Origin: Erythrophleum ivorense
Taxonomy: Eukaryota > Streptophyta > Magnoliopsida > Fabales > Fabaceae
Direction: 5' to 3'
Assembly (NCBI GenBank): GCA_026724425.1
Contig: JAIUCV010000090.1
Coordinates: forward strand, 3,286,001 to 3,350,000
Length of the DNA stretch: 64,000 bases
A model generated the notes under the pieces. It saw only the letters and a list, made by a program, of their open reading frames with translations. It was not told where the DNA came from and searched no databases. The stretch's first letter is position 1. Every line of letters begins with the position of its first letter. Of this stretch, positions 11,323 through 21,592 are shown one piece after another. The position numbers and the translations under genes were made by a program.

Positions 11323-11430
11323 TAGGATTTGGTTTCTGTTTCGATTTCCCTTTTGTTTTAGGATTTAGTTTCTGTTTCGATTTCCCTTCTGTTATAGGAT
11401 TTAGTGTATGTTTCGATTTTTCTTTTGTTT
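11323..11430 (+). repeat. 36-bp tandem repeat in the gypsy leader
   Basis: Three imperfect 36-bp copies beginning with taggattt at 11323, 11359 and 11395; a degenerate start is at 11431. Each carries gtttcgatttcccttttg or a close variant. The repeat lies in the untranslated leader between the primer site and the gag start and is strongly T-rich. A cag preceded by a T-rich stretch occurs just before the start codon and resembles a 3' splice site; no splicing can be shown here. Confidence 0.75.
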
Positions 11431-11521
11431 TAGGAGTTGTTTCGTAAGAGTTTTGTTTTCTTTGATTATCATTCTTAGAGACTTGTTACTGCGAGTTTTT
11501 GTGTTTTGATTTGCAGGTACC

Positions 11522-14500
11522 ATGGAGCTTTCTGCAGAAGCTATGGAAGCTCTAAATCAAGCTATGGCTAAGCAGATTAAAGAGGCAAATCAGTCAGTAG
11601 CTACTCAGCTCACTCAGCAGATAGAGCAGCTCAACAACAAATTTGAGCAGCAAATCAAGGATCTTATGAAAGAGTCTAGTGCTACAGATCAAGACTCATC
11701 TGAGCCGCCTAGTCCTAATGAAGCTATTCGCCTCGCCAAGGGTAAAGCACACGTGGGGGCATCTTCTAAGCAACCACGAACCAGAACAACCAGAACACCC
11801 ACTGGAGGAAGAGAGACTGTGTTCAATCAGAACAGAAACACCGAACGCACAGAAAGGGAACATCGTCGAACTGACAGAGCACCTACACGCGCATCACCAC
11901 CTGCACGTTCGCACCGTCGAGTTGAACAAGTTGCTGGGCATCGAGTCTACATTGAATCAGACCGAGAGTATTCAGAAGAAGATGAGGCTTCAGATCACAG
12001 TCTAGAGACTGTAAGAAGAGACAGAAACAGAGGCAATGGCAGAGACTATGACCCTTTGAGGCAGCAGCTGAACCATATCAAGATTCAGTATCCTCCTTTT
12101 CATGGCACCAATGATCCAGAAGCTTATCTAGACTGGGAAAGGAAGATGGAATCAAACTTTTTGGTTCAAGGGACTTATGAGCTTAACAAGGTGAAGATAG
12201 CTATCTCTGAATTCAATGGCTATGCACTCTTGTGGTGGGAACAGTTGGGACTCACTAGACATCGACAGAGAGAGCCTTCTATTACCACTTGGGATCAGCT
12301 TGTCACACAGATGAGGAAAAAGTTTGTTCCTGCACACTACCAGAGAGAAACTCTTAACAAGCTTAGGCGTCTCATTCAAGGCACTAAGTCAGTTCGAGAC
12401 TACTTTCAGGAGCTGGAGACTTTGATGATCAGAGCTGATCTGAGAGAAAGTGAAGACATGGTGATGTCTAGATTTCTTGGGGGACTTAACAGAGAGATTC
12501 AAGACAAGGTGGAGCTGCAGAATTATGAAGATGTACAAGAGATGGTACATAAAGCAGAGCTGATTGAATCGCAGATCAAGAGAAAGAATGGGAGATCAAC
12601 TTTCACTTCCAACATTCCAAAACCAAGAGAATTCAGCAAACCAGCCTATACCAGGGACACTAAACCAGCGACAGCTACAGTTAAGGAAGAGGTCAAGGTT
12701 GAATTTAAACCAAGGAGTGGAGCTTCTACTAGTCACATCAGGTGTTTCAAATGTCAAGGAATGGGACATTACTCCAGGGACTGCCCTAATAAGAAGATGT
12801 TTCTACTTCAAGAAGGAGGAGAGATTGTGCCTCAAGACAGCTCAGAAAGTGAAACAGATGCTGAATTAGAAGAAGGAGAAGAACCAGCAGCAATGGGAGA
12901 GATGTTAGTGGCACGCAGGACCTTAAGTGTTCAAGTTCATCCAGATGATAGAGGACAGCGTGAGAATCTCTTCCACACTAGATGTTTAGTTCAAGACAAG
13001 GTCTGCACCTTGATTGTAGATGGTGGCAGCTGTACCAATGCTGCTAGTGAAGAAATGGTAAAGAAGCTCAATCTCAAGACTACCTTACATCCTAGGCCAT
13101 ATCAGCTACAGTGGCTGAATAACAAGGGAGCTTTAACTGTTTCTCAACAAGTGGTAGTCAAGCTAGCGATTGGGAAGTATGAAGATGAGCTGCTGTGTGA
13201 CGTGATTCCTATGAAGTCTAGCCACGTTTTGCTGGGCAGACCATGGCAGTTTGACAGAAGGGTTACACATGATGGTTATACAAACAAGCAGACTTTTGAG
13301 TTTAAAGGACGTAAGATCACTCTTCTGCCACTCACACCAAGCGAGATCTACAAGGATCAGCTTCATATGAATCGCAAGGATACAGAGAAAGTTTCTAACA
13401 GCCTATACATCAATCACAGCGAGTTCAGCAAACTCTTTGATCCTGAGATGACAACATTCATGTTTGTCTATAAGGAAACACTCGCTAGTACTAAGCCAAC
13501 AGAGGAGCTTCCACATGAGATGATAGAGATCATAGAAGAGTACAAGGATGTCTTTCCAGAAGAGATACCTCCAGGTTTACCTCCAATCCGTGGAATCGAG
13601 CATCAAATCGATTTGGTACCAGGATCAGCTCTACCAAACAGGCCAGCTTACAGGACCAATCCTGTAGAGACAAAGGAGCTTCAGAAACAAGTAGAAGAGC
13701 TGATGAGTAAAGGACATATCAGAGAAAGCTTAAGTCCATGTGCTGTACCAGTCTTGTTAGTTCCTAAGAAAGATGGAACATGGAGGATGTGTGTAGATTG
13801 CAGAGCTATCAACAACATAACAGTGAAGTACAGACATCCTATCCCAAGGCTAGATGACATGCTGGATGAGTTATGTGGGTCAACAATCTTCTCCAAGATC
13901 GATTTAAAGAGTGGCTATCATCAGATCAGAATGAAGGAAGGAGATGAGTGGAAAACTGCTTTCAAGACCAAGCAGGGGCTGTATGAATGGTTAGTCATGC
14001 CGTTTGGTCTCACCAATGCTCCCAGCACCTTCATGCGTTTAATGAATCATGCTCTCAGACCGTTCATAGGAGTATTTGTTGTGGTCTACTTCGACGACAT
14101 ACTCATCTACAGTAAAGGTTTGGGGGAACATTTAGGACACATCCGCAGAGTCCTAGATGTTCTTCGTTCTCAATCCCTCTTTGCAAATTACTCTAAATGC
14201 TCATTCTGTACTACTGAGGTTGTCTTTCTAGGCTTTGTTGTTAGTGCAGAAGGAGTCAGGGTTGATGATGAAAAGATCAAGGCAATCAAAGAATGGCCTG
14301 TACCTAAAAATGTTGCAGAAGTCAGGAGCTTTCATGGATTAGCAGGATTCTACAGAAGATTCGTTCAAGACTTCAGCACCATTGCAGCGCCCTTAACAGA
14401 AGTCATCAAGAAAGATGTTGGTTTCAGATGGGAAGGAGCACAAGAACAGGCGTTTACCACCTTAAAAGAGAAGCTTATCAAAGCCCCTGTTTTAGTACTT

Positions 14501-16339
14501 CCTGACTTTATGAAAACTTTTGAGATTGAATGTGATGCCTCTGGAGTGGGTATAGGTGCTGTTTTGATGCAGGATAGGAAACCCGTGGCTTACCTCAGTG
14601 AGAAGCTAGGAGGATCCACTGTCAATTACCCCACCTATGACAAGGAGCTGTATGCATTGGTTCGAGCTCTTCAAACGTGGCAGCACTATTTGTGGCCCAA
14701 AGAATTCGTCATCCACACAGATCATGAGTCATTGAAACATCTTAAAGGCCAACATAAACTCAACAAGAGACATGCCAGGTGGATGGAGTTCATAGAGACT
14801 TTTCCATACATTCTTAAGTATAAGAAAGGTAAGGATAATGTAGTTGCAGATGCATTATCCAGGAGGTATACTCTTGTCTCTACTCTAACTTCAAAATTAA
14901 ATGGTTTTGAGCATATAATAAATTTGTATGAAACTGACATCGATTTTGCTGAGAGCTATGGCAAATGCCATAAGTTTGCTTTTGAAAAATATTTTAGGCA
15001 GGATGGATATCTGTTTTATAACAACCGTTTGTGCATACCACAAGGATCCATTAGGGAACTGTTAGTTAGAGAAGCTCATGGAGGTGGACTAGCTGGACAT
15101 TTTGGAGTAGCAAAGACTCTAACTGGACTGCAAGATCACTTCTATTGGCCTCGCATGAAGTCAGACGTAGAGAAGGTTTGTTCTAGGTGTGCTGTTTGTA
15201 AAATGGCAAAGAGTAAAGTACAACCTCACGGTTTGTATACTCCCCTTCCTATTCCTTCTCAACCATGGACACATATTTCTATGGAATTTGTGCTTGGCTT
15301 ACCTCGAACCAGGAATGGTAGAGATTCGATCTTTGTTGTTGTTGACAGGTTTAGCAAGATGGCTCACTTCATAGCTAGTCACAAGACAGATGATGCTGTT
15401 CGTGTAGCTAACTTGTTTTTCAGGGAAGTAGTACGTCTGCATGGAATGCCTCAAGTGATCGTTTCAGACAGAGACACAAAGTTCTTAGGACACTTCTGGA
15501 GAACTTTATGGGCTAAACTAGGAACCAAGCTGTCATTTTTAACCACTTGTCATCCTCAGACTGATGGCCAAACAGAAGTGGTGAATCGAACACTGTCTAC
15601 ACTTCTCAGGACCTTGGTAAAGAGTAATATCAAGTCATGGGAAGAGTGCCTACCACACGTGGAATTTGCTTACAATCACGCTAAGCATTCTGCCACTCTC
15701 TTTTCTCCTTTTGAAATTGTTTATGGCTTTAATCCCCAATCACCTCTAGACTTGATTCCTTTGCCTTTAAGTGTGAAATGTAGCTTTGATGGCAAAGAAA
15801 AGGCTGAACAGGTCAGAAAGATACACGCTAAAGCTAAGGAGAACATAGAGAAGAAGACAAGGCAGTACGAGAAACAAGCAAACAAGGGCAGAAAGGAGCT
15901 CATTTTCGAAGAAGGAGACTTGGTGTGGATCCATTTACGAAAGGATAGGTTCCCAGAAGAAAGGAAGAGCAAGCTGATGCCACGAGTAGATGGTCCATTT
16001 GAAGTCGTCAAGAAGATCAACGACAATGCCTATCAGATTGATCTCCAAGGTAAGTATAATATATCTCCATCGTTCAATGTTTCTGACTTGATTCCCTATA
16101 TTGCAGATTCAGATTTGAGGACAAATCCTTTTCAAGAGGGAGAGGATGATATGATCGTGGCTAGCAAGGAACAAGAAGCTGAGGACGAGCCGGAGGTAGT
16201 AGGACGGATCACTCGCTCTAGAGCAAGGGAGATGGCCAAGGAAGCTCATTCGCTCATTGCAGAAGGATATCTCAATCTCCCGATGATCCAATTCTACAAC
16301 ATTGTCACTTTGAAGACTTCCCCTGGTAATGATAACTAA
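11522..16339 (+). CDS. Ty3/gypsy gag-pol polyprotein
   Basis: 1605 codons, start in a strong context (accatgg). Order: Gln-rich predicted coiled coil (about 1-50); Arg/Thr/Glu-rich low-complexity region; gag capsid domain (about 185-350); CCHC zinc knuckle from C408; protease with DGGS at 500, a known variant of DSG in plant gypsy elements; RT (about 735-910) with YFDD at 856-859; RNase H (about 1000-1115) from D1005 to the ADALSRR motif; integrase zinc region (about 1185-1225, H-H-C-C); integrase core with D1316 and E1352 separated by 35 residues. The position expected to hold the first catalytic Asp reads MEF, so residue 1255 is Glu. After the integrase C-terminal region the tail runs into the 3' LTR and ends there, with an RITRSRAR segment. 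No chromodomain is recognised. All other catalytic residues I checked are present. Confidence 0.96.
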   Translation: MELSAEAMEALNQAMAKQIKEANQSVATQLTQQIEQLNNKFEQQIKDLMKESSATDQDSSEPPSPNEAIRLAKGKAHVGASSKQPRTRTTRTPTGGRETVFNQNRNTERTEREHRRTDRAPTRASPPARSHRRVEQVAGHRVYIESDREYSEEDEASDHSLETVRRDRNRGNGRDYDPLRQQLNHIKIQYPPFHGTNDPEAYLDWERKMESNFLVQGTYELNKVKIAISEFNGYALLWWEQLGLTRHRQREPSITTWDQLVTQMRKKFVPAHYQRETLNKLRRLIQGTKSVRDYFQELETLMIRADLRESEDMVMSRFLGGLNREIQDKVELQNYEDVQEMVHKAELIESQIKRKNGRSTFTSNIPKPREFSKPAYTRDTKPATATVKEEVKVEFKPRSGASTSHIRCFKCQGMGHYSRDCPNKKMFLLQEGGEIVPQDSSESETDAELEEGEEPAAMGEMLVARRTLSVQVHPDDRGQRENLFHTRCLVQDKVCTLIVDGGSCTNAASEEMVKKLNLKTTLHPRPYQLQWLNNKGALTVSQQVVVKLAIGKYEDELLCDVIPMKSSHVLLGRPWQFDRRVTHDGYTNKQTFEFKGRKITLLPLTPSEIYKDQLHMNRKDTEKVSNSLYINHSEFSKLFDPEMTTFMFVYKETLASTKPTEELPHEMIEIIEEYKDVFPEEIPPGLPPIRGIEHQIDLVPGSALPNRPAYRTNPVETKELQKQVEELMSKGHIRESLSPCAVPVLLVPKKDGTWRMCVDCRAINNITVKYRHPIPRLDDMLDELCGSTIFSKIDLKSGYHQIRMKEGDEWKTAFKTKQGLYEWLVMPFGLTNAPSTFMRLMNHALRPFIGVFVVVYFDDILIYSKGLGEHLGHIRRVLDVLRSQSLFANYSKCSFCTTEVVFLGFVVSAEGVRVDDEKIKAIKEWPVPKNVAEVRSFHGLAGFYRRFVQDFSTIAAPLTEVIKKDVGFRWEGAQEQAFTTLKEKLIKAPVLVLPDFMKTFEIECDASGVGIGAVLMQDRKPVAYLSEKLGGSTVNYPTYDKELYALVRALQTWQHYLWPKEFVIHTDHESLKHLKGQHKLNKRHARWMEFIETFPYILKYKKGKDNVVADALSRRYTLVSTLTSKLNGFEHIINLYETDIDFAESYGKCHKFAFEKYFRQDGYLFYNNRLCIPQGSIRELLVREAHGGGLAGHFGVAKTLTGLQDHFYWPRMKSDVEKVCSRCAVCKMAKSKVQPHGLYTPLPIPSQPWTHISMEFVLGLPRTRNGRDSIFVVVDRFSKMAHFIASHKTDDAVRVANLFFREVVRLHGMPQVIVSDRDTKFLGHFWRTLWAKLGTKLSFLTTCHPQTDGQTEVVNRTLSTLLRTLVKSNIKSWEECLPHVEFAYNHAKHSATLFSPFEIVYGFNPQSPLDLIPLPLSVKCSFDGKEKAEQVRKIHAKAKENIEKKTRQYEKQANKGRKELIFEEGDLVWIHLRKDRFPEERKSKLMPRVDGPFEVVKKINDNAYQIDLQGKYNISPSFNVSDLIPYIADSDLRTNPFQEGEDDMIVASKEQEAEDEPEVVGRITRSRAREMAKEAHSLIAEGYLNLPMIQFYNIVTLKTSPGNDN
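16133..16146 (+). other. Polypurine tract of the CRM-like element
   Basis: A purine run, aagagggagagga, ends directly at the 3' LTR start. It is also coding here, because the gag-pol frame passes through it. Confidence 0.85.
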
Positions 16340-16998
16340 GTAACTTAGGTGAGGAGTCTGTACTCTTTTTCCCATAATTGAGTTTTGTCCCAATGGGTTT
16401 TCTCAGTATGGTTTTTAACGAGGCAGATGAATCACTACGTCGAGTTACTTAGGAGTCATTGCCAATGGGTAATAATGTACAAGTCACTTTGGCTTAGTAC
16501 TTGGACGCTTTGTTGTTTTATTTTAAACGCTTTGTTGTTTTATTTCAAACATCATGTTGTTTGGAGTTTCGATCTCTAGGGTGAATATATAAACCCATGA
16601 GTCGCCTCCTTTGTGATCCAGCGAAGAATTTACATGTATGGTGCAAAACCGAATTTTCTTTTCTCAATCTGATTCCTTGAATGCGTTCTTGAAATCCGAG
16701 TTTCTATACACGTTGTGATTTGAAACTCTTCTACTGTTACAATCCATCTAATCATCTTTATTCAATCCATAAATCCCTTTGTTACTAAATTCATCATCGT
16801 CCATCTCTAACTCGATCTAACGAGCAATCCATCGCCCACGCGATCGAGCCAATAGTCGTTATACCTCGCTTGTCCATCATTGCCTTGAGCTAACGCACTC
16901 GTCCATCTTTGACTCGATCGAGTCAAGAAGCCATCCTACTTTTCTCGAGCCATCGAACCATCAGCCTTCATCAGAGTTTTCCTTGGGAGTTCGTGTCA
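16147..16998 (+). repeat. 3' LTR of the CRM-like element
   Basis: 852 bp. Its first 193 bp (16147-16339) encode the final 64 codons of gag-pol. The remainder is untranslated and carries the same TATA-like motif and palindrome as the 5' copy. It is followed by the second TSD copy, ctaca. Confidence 0.96.
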
Positions 16999-19404
16999 CT
17001 ACAAGTATGTTTCTACATTGTGTGGAGGCATAGAGCTACGATTGGGACTCCTTACTGCTTATGTTTCTCTTAGGATGGTAGCTTTGATGTTCCTCTCAAG
17101 GAATGAGAATCATGTCACACATGTTGCTCCTCATAGTCCCGTGGAGAACCTAATGCATGTTTTGCTAAGTATGGGTCCGTCTTGATCATTACATACACTA
17201 CAAGTATGTTTCTACATTGTGTGGAGGCATAGAGCTACGATTGGGACTCCTTACTACTTATGTTTCTCTCAGGATGGTAGCTTTGATGTTCCTCTCAAGG
17301 AATGAGAATCATGTCACACATGTTGCTCCTCATAGTCCCGTGGAGAACCTAAAGCATGTTTGGCTAAGTATGGGTCCGTCTTGATTATTACATACACTAC
17401 AAGTATGTTTTTACATTGTGTGGAGGCATAGAGCTACGATTGAGACTCCTTACTGCTTATGTTTCTCTCAGTATGGTAGCTTTGATGTTCCTCTCAAGGA
17501 ATGAGAATCATGTCACACATGTTGCTCCTCATAGTCCCGTGGAGAACCTAATGCATGTTTGGCTAAGTATGGGTCCGTCTTGATCATTACATACACTACA
17601 AGTATGTTTCTACATTGTGTGGAGGCATAAAGCTACAATTGGGACTCCTTACTACTTATGTTTCTCTCAGGATGGTAGCTTTGATGTTCCTCTCAAGGAA
17701 TAAGAATATGTCACACATGTTGCTCTTCATAGTCCCGTGGAGAACCTAATGCTGTTTGGCTAAGTATGGGTCTGTCTTGATCATTACATACACTACAAGT
17801 ATGTTTCTACATTGTGTGGAGGCATAGAGCTACGATTGGGACTCCTTACTACTTATGTTTCTCTCAGGATGGTAGCTTTGATGTTCCTCTCAAGGAATGA
17901 GAATCATGTCACACATTTTGCTCCTGCTAGTCCCGTGGAGAACCTAATGCATGTTTGGCTAAGTATGGGTCCGTCTTGATCATTACATAGACTACAAGTA
18001 TGTTTCTACATTGTGTGGAGGCATAGAGCTACGATTGGGACTCCTTACTACTTATGTTTCTCTCAGGATGGTAGCTTTGATGTTCCTCTCAAGGAATGAG
18101 AATCATGTCACACAAGTTGCTCCTCCTAGTCCCGTGGAGAATCTAATGCATGTTTGGCTAAGTATGGGTCCGTCTTGATCATTACATACACTACAAGTAT
18201 GTTTCTATAATTGTGTGGAGGCATAGAGCTACGATTGGGACTCCTTACTACTAATGTTTCTCTCAGGATGGTAGCTTTGATGTTCCTCTCAAGGAATGAG
18301 AATCATGTCACACATGTTGCTCCTCATAGTCCCGTGGAGAACCTAATGCATGTTTGGCTAAGTATGGGTCCGTCTTGATCATTACATACACTACAAGTAT
18401 GTTTCTACATTGTGTGGAGGCATAGAGCTACGATTGGGACTCCTTACTGCTTATGTTTCTCTCAGGATGGTAGCTTTGATGTTCCTCTCAAGCAATGACA
18501 ATCATGTCACACATTTTGCTCCTCCTAGTCCCGTGGAGAACCTAATGCATGTTTGGCTAAGTATGGGTCCGTCTTGATCATTACATAGACTACAAGTATG
18601 TTTCTACATTGTGTGGAGGCATAGAGCTACGATTGGGACTCCTTACTACTTATGTTTCTCTCAGGATGGTAGCTTTGATGTTCCTCTCAAGGAATGAGAA
18701 TCATGTCACACATGTTGCTCCTCCTAGTCCCGTGGAGAATCTAATGCATGTTTGGCTAAGTATGGGTCCGTCTTGATCATTACATACACTACAAGTATGT
18801 TTCTACATTGTGTGGAGGCATAGAGCTACGATTGAGACTCCTTACTGCTTATGTTTCTCTCAGTATGGTAGCTTTGATGTTCCTCTCAAGGAATGAGAAT
18901 CATGTCACACATGTTGCTCCTCATAGTCCCGTGGAGAACCTAATGCATGTTTGGCTAAGTATGGGTCCGTCTTGATCATTACATACACTACAAGTATGTT
19001 TCTACATTGTGTGGAGGCATAGAGCTACGATTGGGACTCCTTACTGCTTATGTTTCTCTCAGGATGGTAGCTTTGATGTTCCTCTCAAGGAATGACAATC
19101 ATGTCACACAGTTTGCTCCTCCTAGTCCCGTGGAGAACCTAATGCATGTTTGGCTAAGTATGGGTCCGTCTTGATCATTACATAGACTACAAGTATGTTT
19201 CTACATTGTGTGGAGGCATAGAGCTACGATTGGGACTCCTTACTACTTATGTTTCTCTCAGGATGGTAGCTTTGATGTTCCTCTCAAGGAATGAGAATCA
19301 TGTCACACATGTTGCTCCTCCTAGTCCCGTGGAGAATCTAATGCATGTTTGGCTAAGTATGGGTCCGTCTTGATCATTACATACACTACAAGTATGTTTC
19401 TACA

Positions 19405-21592
19405 TTGTGTGGAGGCATAGAGCTACGATTGGGACTCCTTACTACTAATGTTTCTCTCAGGATGGTAGCTTTGAAGTTCCTCTCAAGGAATGAGAATCAT
19501 GTCACACATGTTGCTCCTCATAGTCCCGTGGAGAACCTAATGCATGTTTGGCTAAGTATGGGTCCGTCTTGCTCATTACATACACTACAAGTATGTTTCT
19601 ACATTGTGTGGAGGCATAGAGCTACGATTGGGAGTCCTTACTACTTATGTTTCTCTCAGGATGGTAGCTTTGATGTTCCTCTCAAGGAATGAGAATCATG
19701 TCACACATGTTGCTCCTCCTAGTCCCGTGGAGAATCTAATGCATGTTTGGCTAAGTATGGGTCCGTCTTGATCATTACATACACTACAAGTATGTTTCTA
19801 CATTGTGTGGAGGCATAGAGCTACGATTGGGACTCCTTACTGCTTATGTTTCTCTCAGGATGGTAGCTTTGATGTTCCTCTCAAGGAATGAGAATCATGT
19901 CACACATTTTGCTCCTGCTAGTCCCGTGGAGAACCTAATGCATGTTTGGCTAAGTATGGGTCCGTCTTGATCATTACATAGACTACAAGTATGTTTCTAC
20001 ATTGTGTGGAGGCATAGAGCTACGATTGGGACTCCTTACTACTTATGTTTCTCTCAGGATGGTAGCTTTGATGTTCCTCTCAAGGAATGAGAATCATGTC
20101 ACACAAGTTGCTTCTCCTAGTCCCGTGGAGAATCTAATGCATGTTTGGCTAAGTATGGGTCCGTCTTGATCATTACATACACTACAAGTATGTTTCTATA
20201 ATTGTGTGGAGGCATAGAGCTAGGATTGGGACTCCTTACTACTAATGTTTCTCTCAGGATGGTAGCTTTGATGTTCCTCTCAAGGAATGAGAATCATGTC
20301 ACACATGTTGCTCCTCATAGTCCCGTGGAGAACCTAATGCATGTTTGGCTAAGTATGGGTCCGTCTTGCTCATTACATACACTACAAGTATGTTTCTACA
20401 TTGTGTGGAGGCATAGAGCTACGATTGGGACTCCTTACTACTTATGTTTCTCTCAAGATGGTCGCTTTGATGTTCCTCAAGGAATGAGAATCATGTCACA
20501 CATGTTGCTCCTCATAGTCTCGTGGAGAACCTAATGCATGTTTGGCTAAGTATGGGTCCGTCCTGATCATTACATACACTACAAGTATGTTTCTACATTG
20601 TGTGGAGGCATAGAGCTACGATTGGGACTCCTTACTACTTATGTTTCTCTCAGGATGGTAGCTTTGATGTTCCTCTCAAGGAATGAGAATCATATCACAC
20701 ATGTTGCTCCTCCTAGTCCCGTGGAGAATCTAATGCATGTTTGGCTAAGTATGGGTCCGTCTTGATCATTACATACACTACAAGTATGTTTCTACATTGT
20801 GTGGAGGCATAGAGCTACGATTGGGACTCCTTACTGCTTATGTTTCTCTTAGGATGGTAGCTTTGATGTTCCTCTCAAGGAATGAGAATCATGTCACACA
20901 TGTTGCTCCTCATAGTCCCGTGGAGAACCTAATGCATCTTTTGCTAAGTATGGGTCCGTCTTGATTATTACATACACTACAAGTATGTTTTTACATTGTG
21001 TGGAGGCATAGAGCTACGATTGGGACTCTTTACTGCTTATGTTTCTCTCAGTATGGTAGCTTTGATGTTCCTCTCAAGGAATGAGAATCATGTCACACAT
21101 GTTGCTCCTCATAGTCCCGTGGAGAACCTAATGCATGTTTGGCTAAGTATGGGTCCGTCTTGATCATTACATACACTACAAGTATGTTTCTACATTGTGT
21201 GGAGGCATAGAGCTACGATTGGGACTCCTTACTGCTTATGTTTCTCTCAGGATGGTAGCTTTGATGTTCCTCTCAAGGAATGACAATCATGTCACACAGT
21301 TTGCTCCTCCTAGTCCCGTGGAGAACCTAATGCATGTTTGGCTAAGTATGGGTCCGTCTTGATCATTACATAGACTACAAGTATGTTTCTACATTGTGTG
21401 GAGGCATAGAGCTACGATTGGGACTCCTTACTACTTATGTTTCTCTCAGGATGGTAGCTTTGATGTTCCTCTCAAGGAATGAGAATCATGTCACACATGT
21501 TGCTCCTCCTAGTCCCGTGGAGAATCTAATGCATGTTTGGCTAAGTATGGGTCCGTCTTGATCATTACATACACTACAAGTATGTTTCTACA
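19405..21592. repeat. Higher-order repeat unit, 11-mer (2188 bp)
   Basis: Marked from one gaagttcc monomer to the next. It contains the early variants of the longer units (ataatt with ctaggattgg near 20200; cctcaagg 2-nt deletion near 20476; gcatcttttgc near 20936), then a short tail. Phase of the boundaries is arbitrary. Confidence 0.8.

Larger units (their letters stand above)
10406..16998 (+). mobile_element. Ty3/gypsy LTR retrotransposon, probably CRM-type chromovirus
   Basis: 6593 bp, plus strand. LTRs 10406-11257 and 16147-16998 (852 bp each, TG...CA), TSD ctaca at 10401-10405 and 16999-17003. The primer site matches initiator tRNA-Met and a purine tract abuts the 3' LTR. One uninterrupted gag-pol frame has gypsy order (protease-RT-RNase H-integrase). 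I see about three LTR differences (10592 t/a, 10671 c/g, 10762 a/g; positions approximate), so the insertion is young. Assignment to the CRM clade rests on the single gag-pol ORF, absence of a recognisable chromodomain, a C-terminal tail running into the 3' LTR (which I recall, unverified, as a CRM trait), and residence in a candidate centromere satellite. Gypsy is certain; CRM is moderate. Confidence 0.93.

Noticed and set aside
13019..13030. Protease DGGS instead of DSG/DTG in the CRM-like element as an inactivating change
   Set aside because: DGGS followed by CTN is, as I recall, a common natural variant in plant Ty3/gypsy proteases, so it is not evidence of damage.
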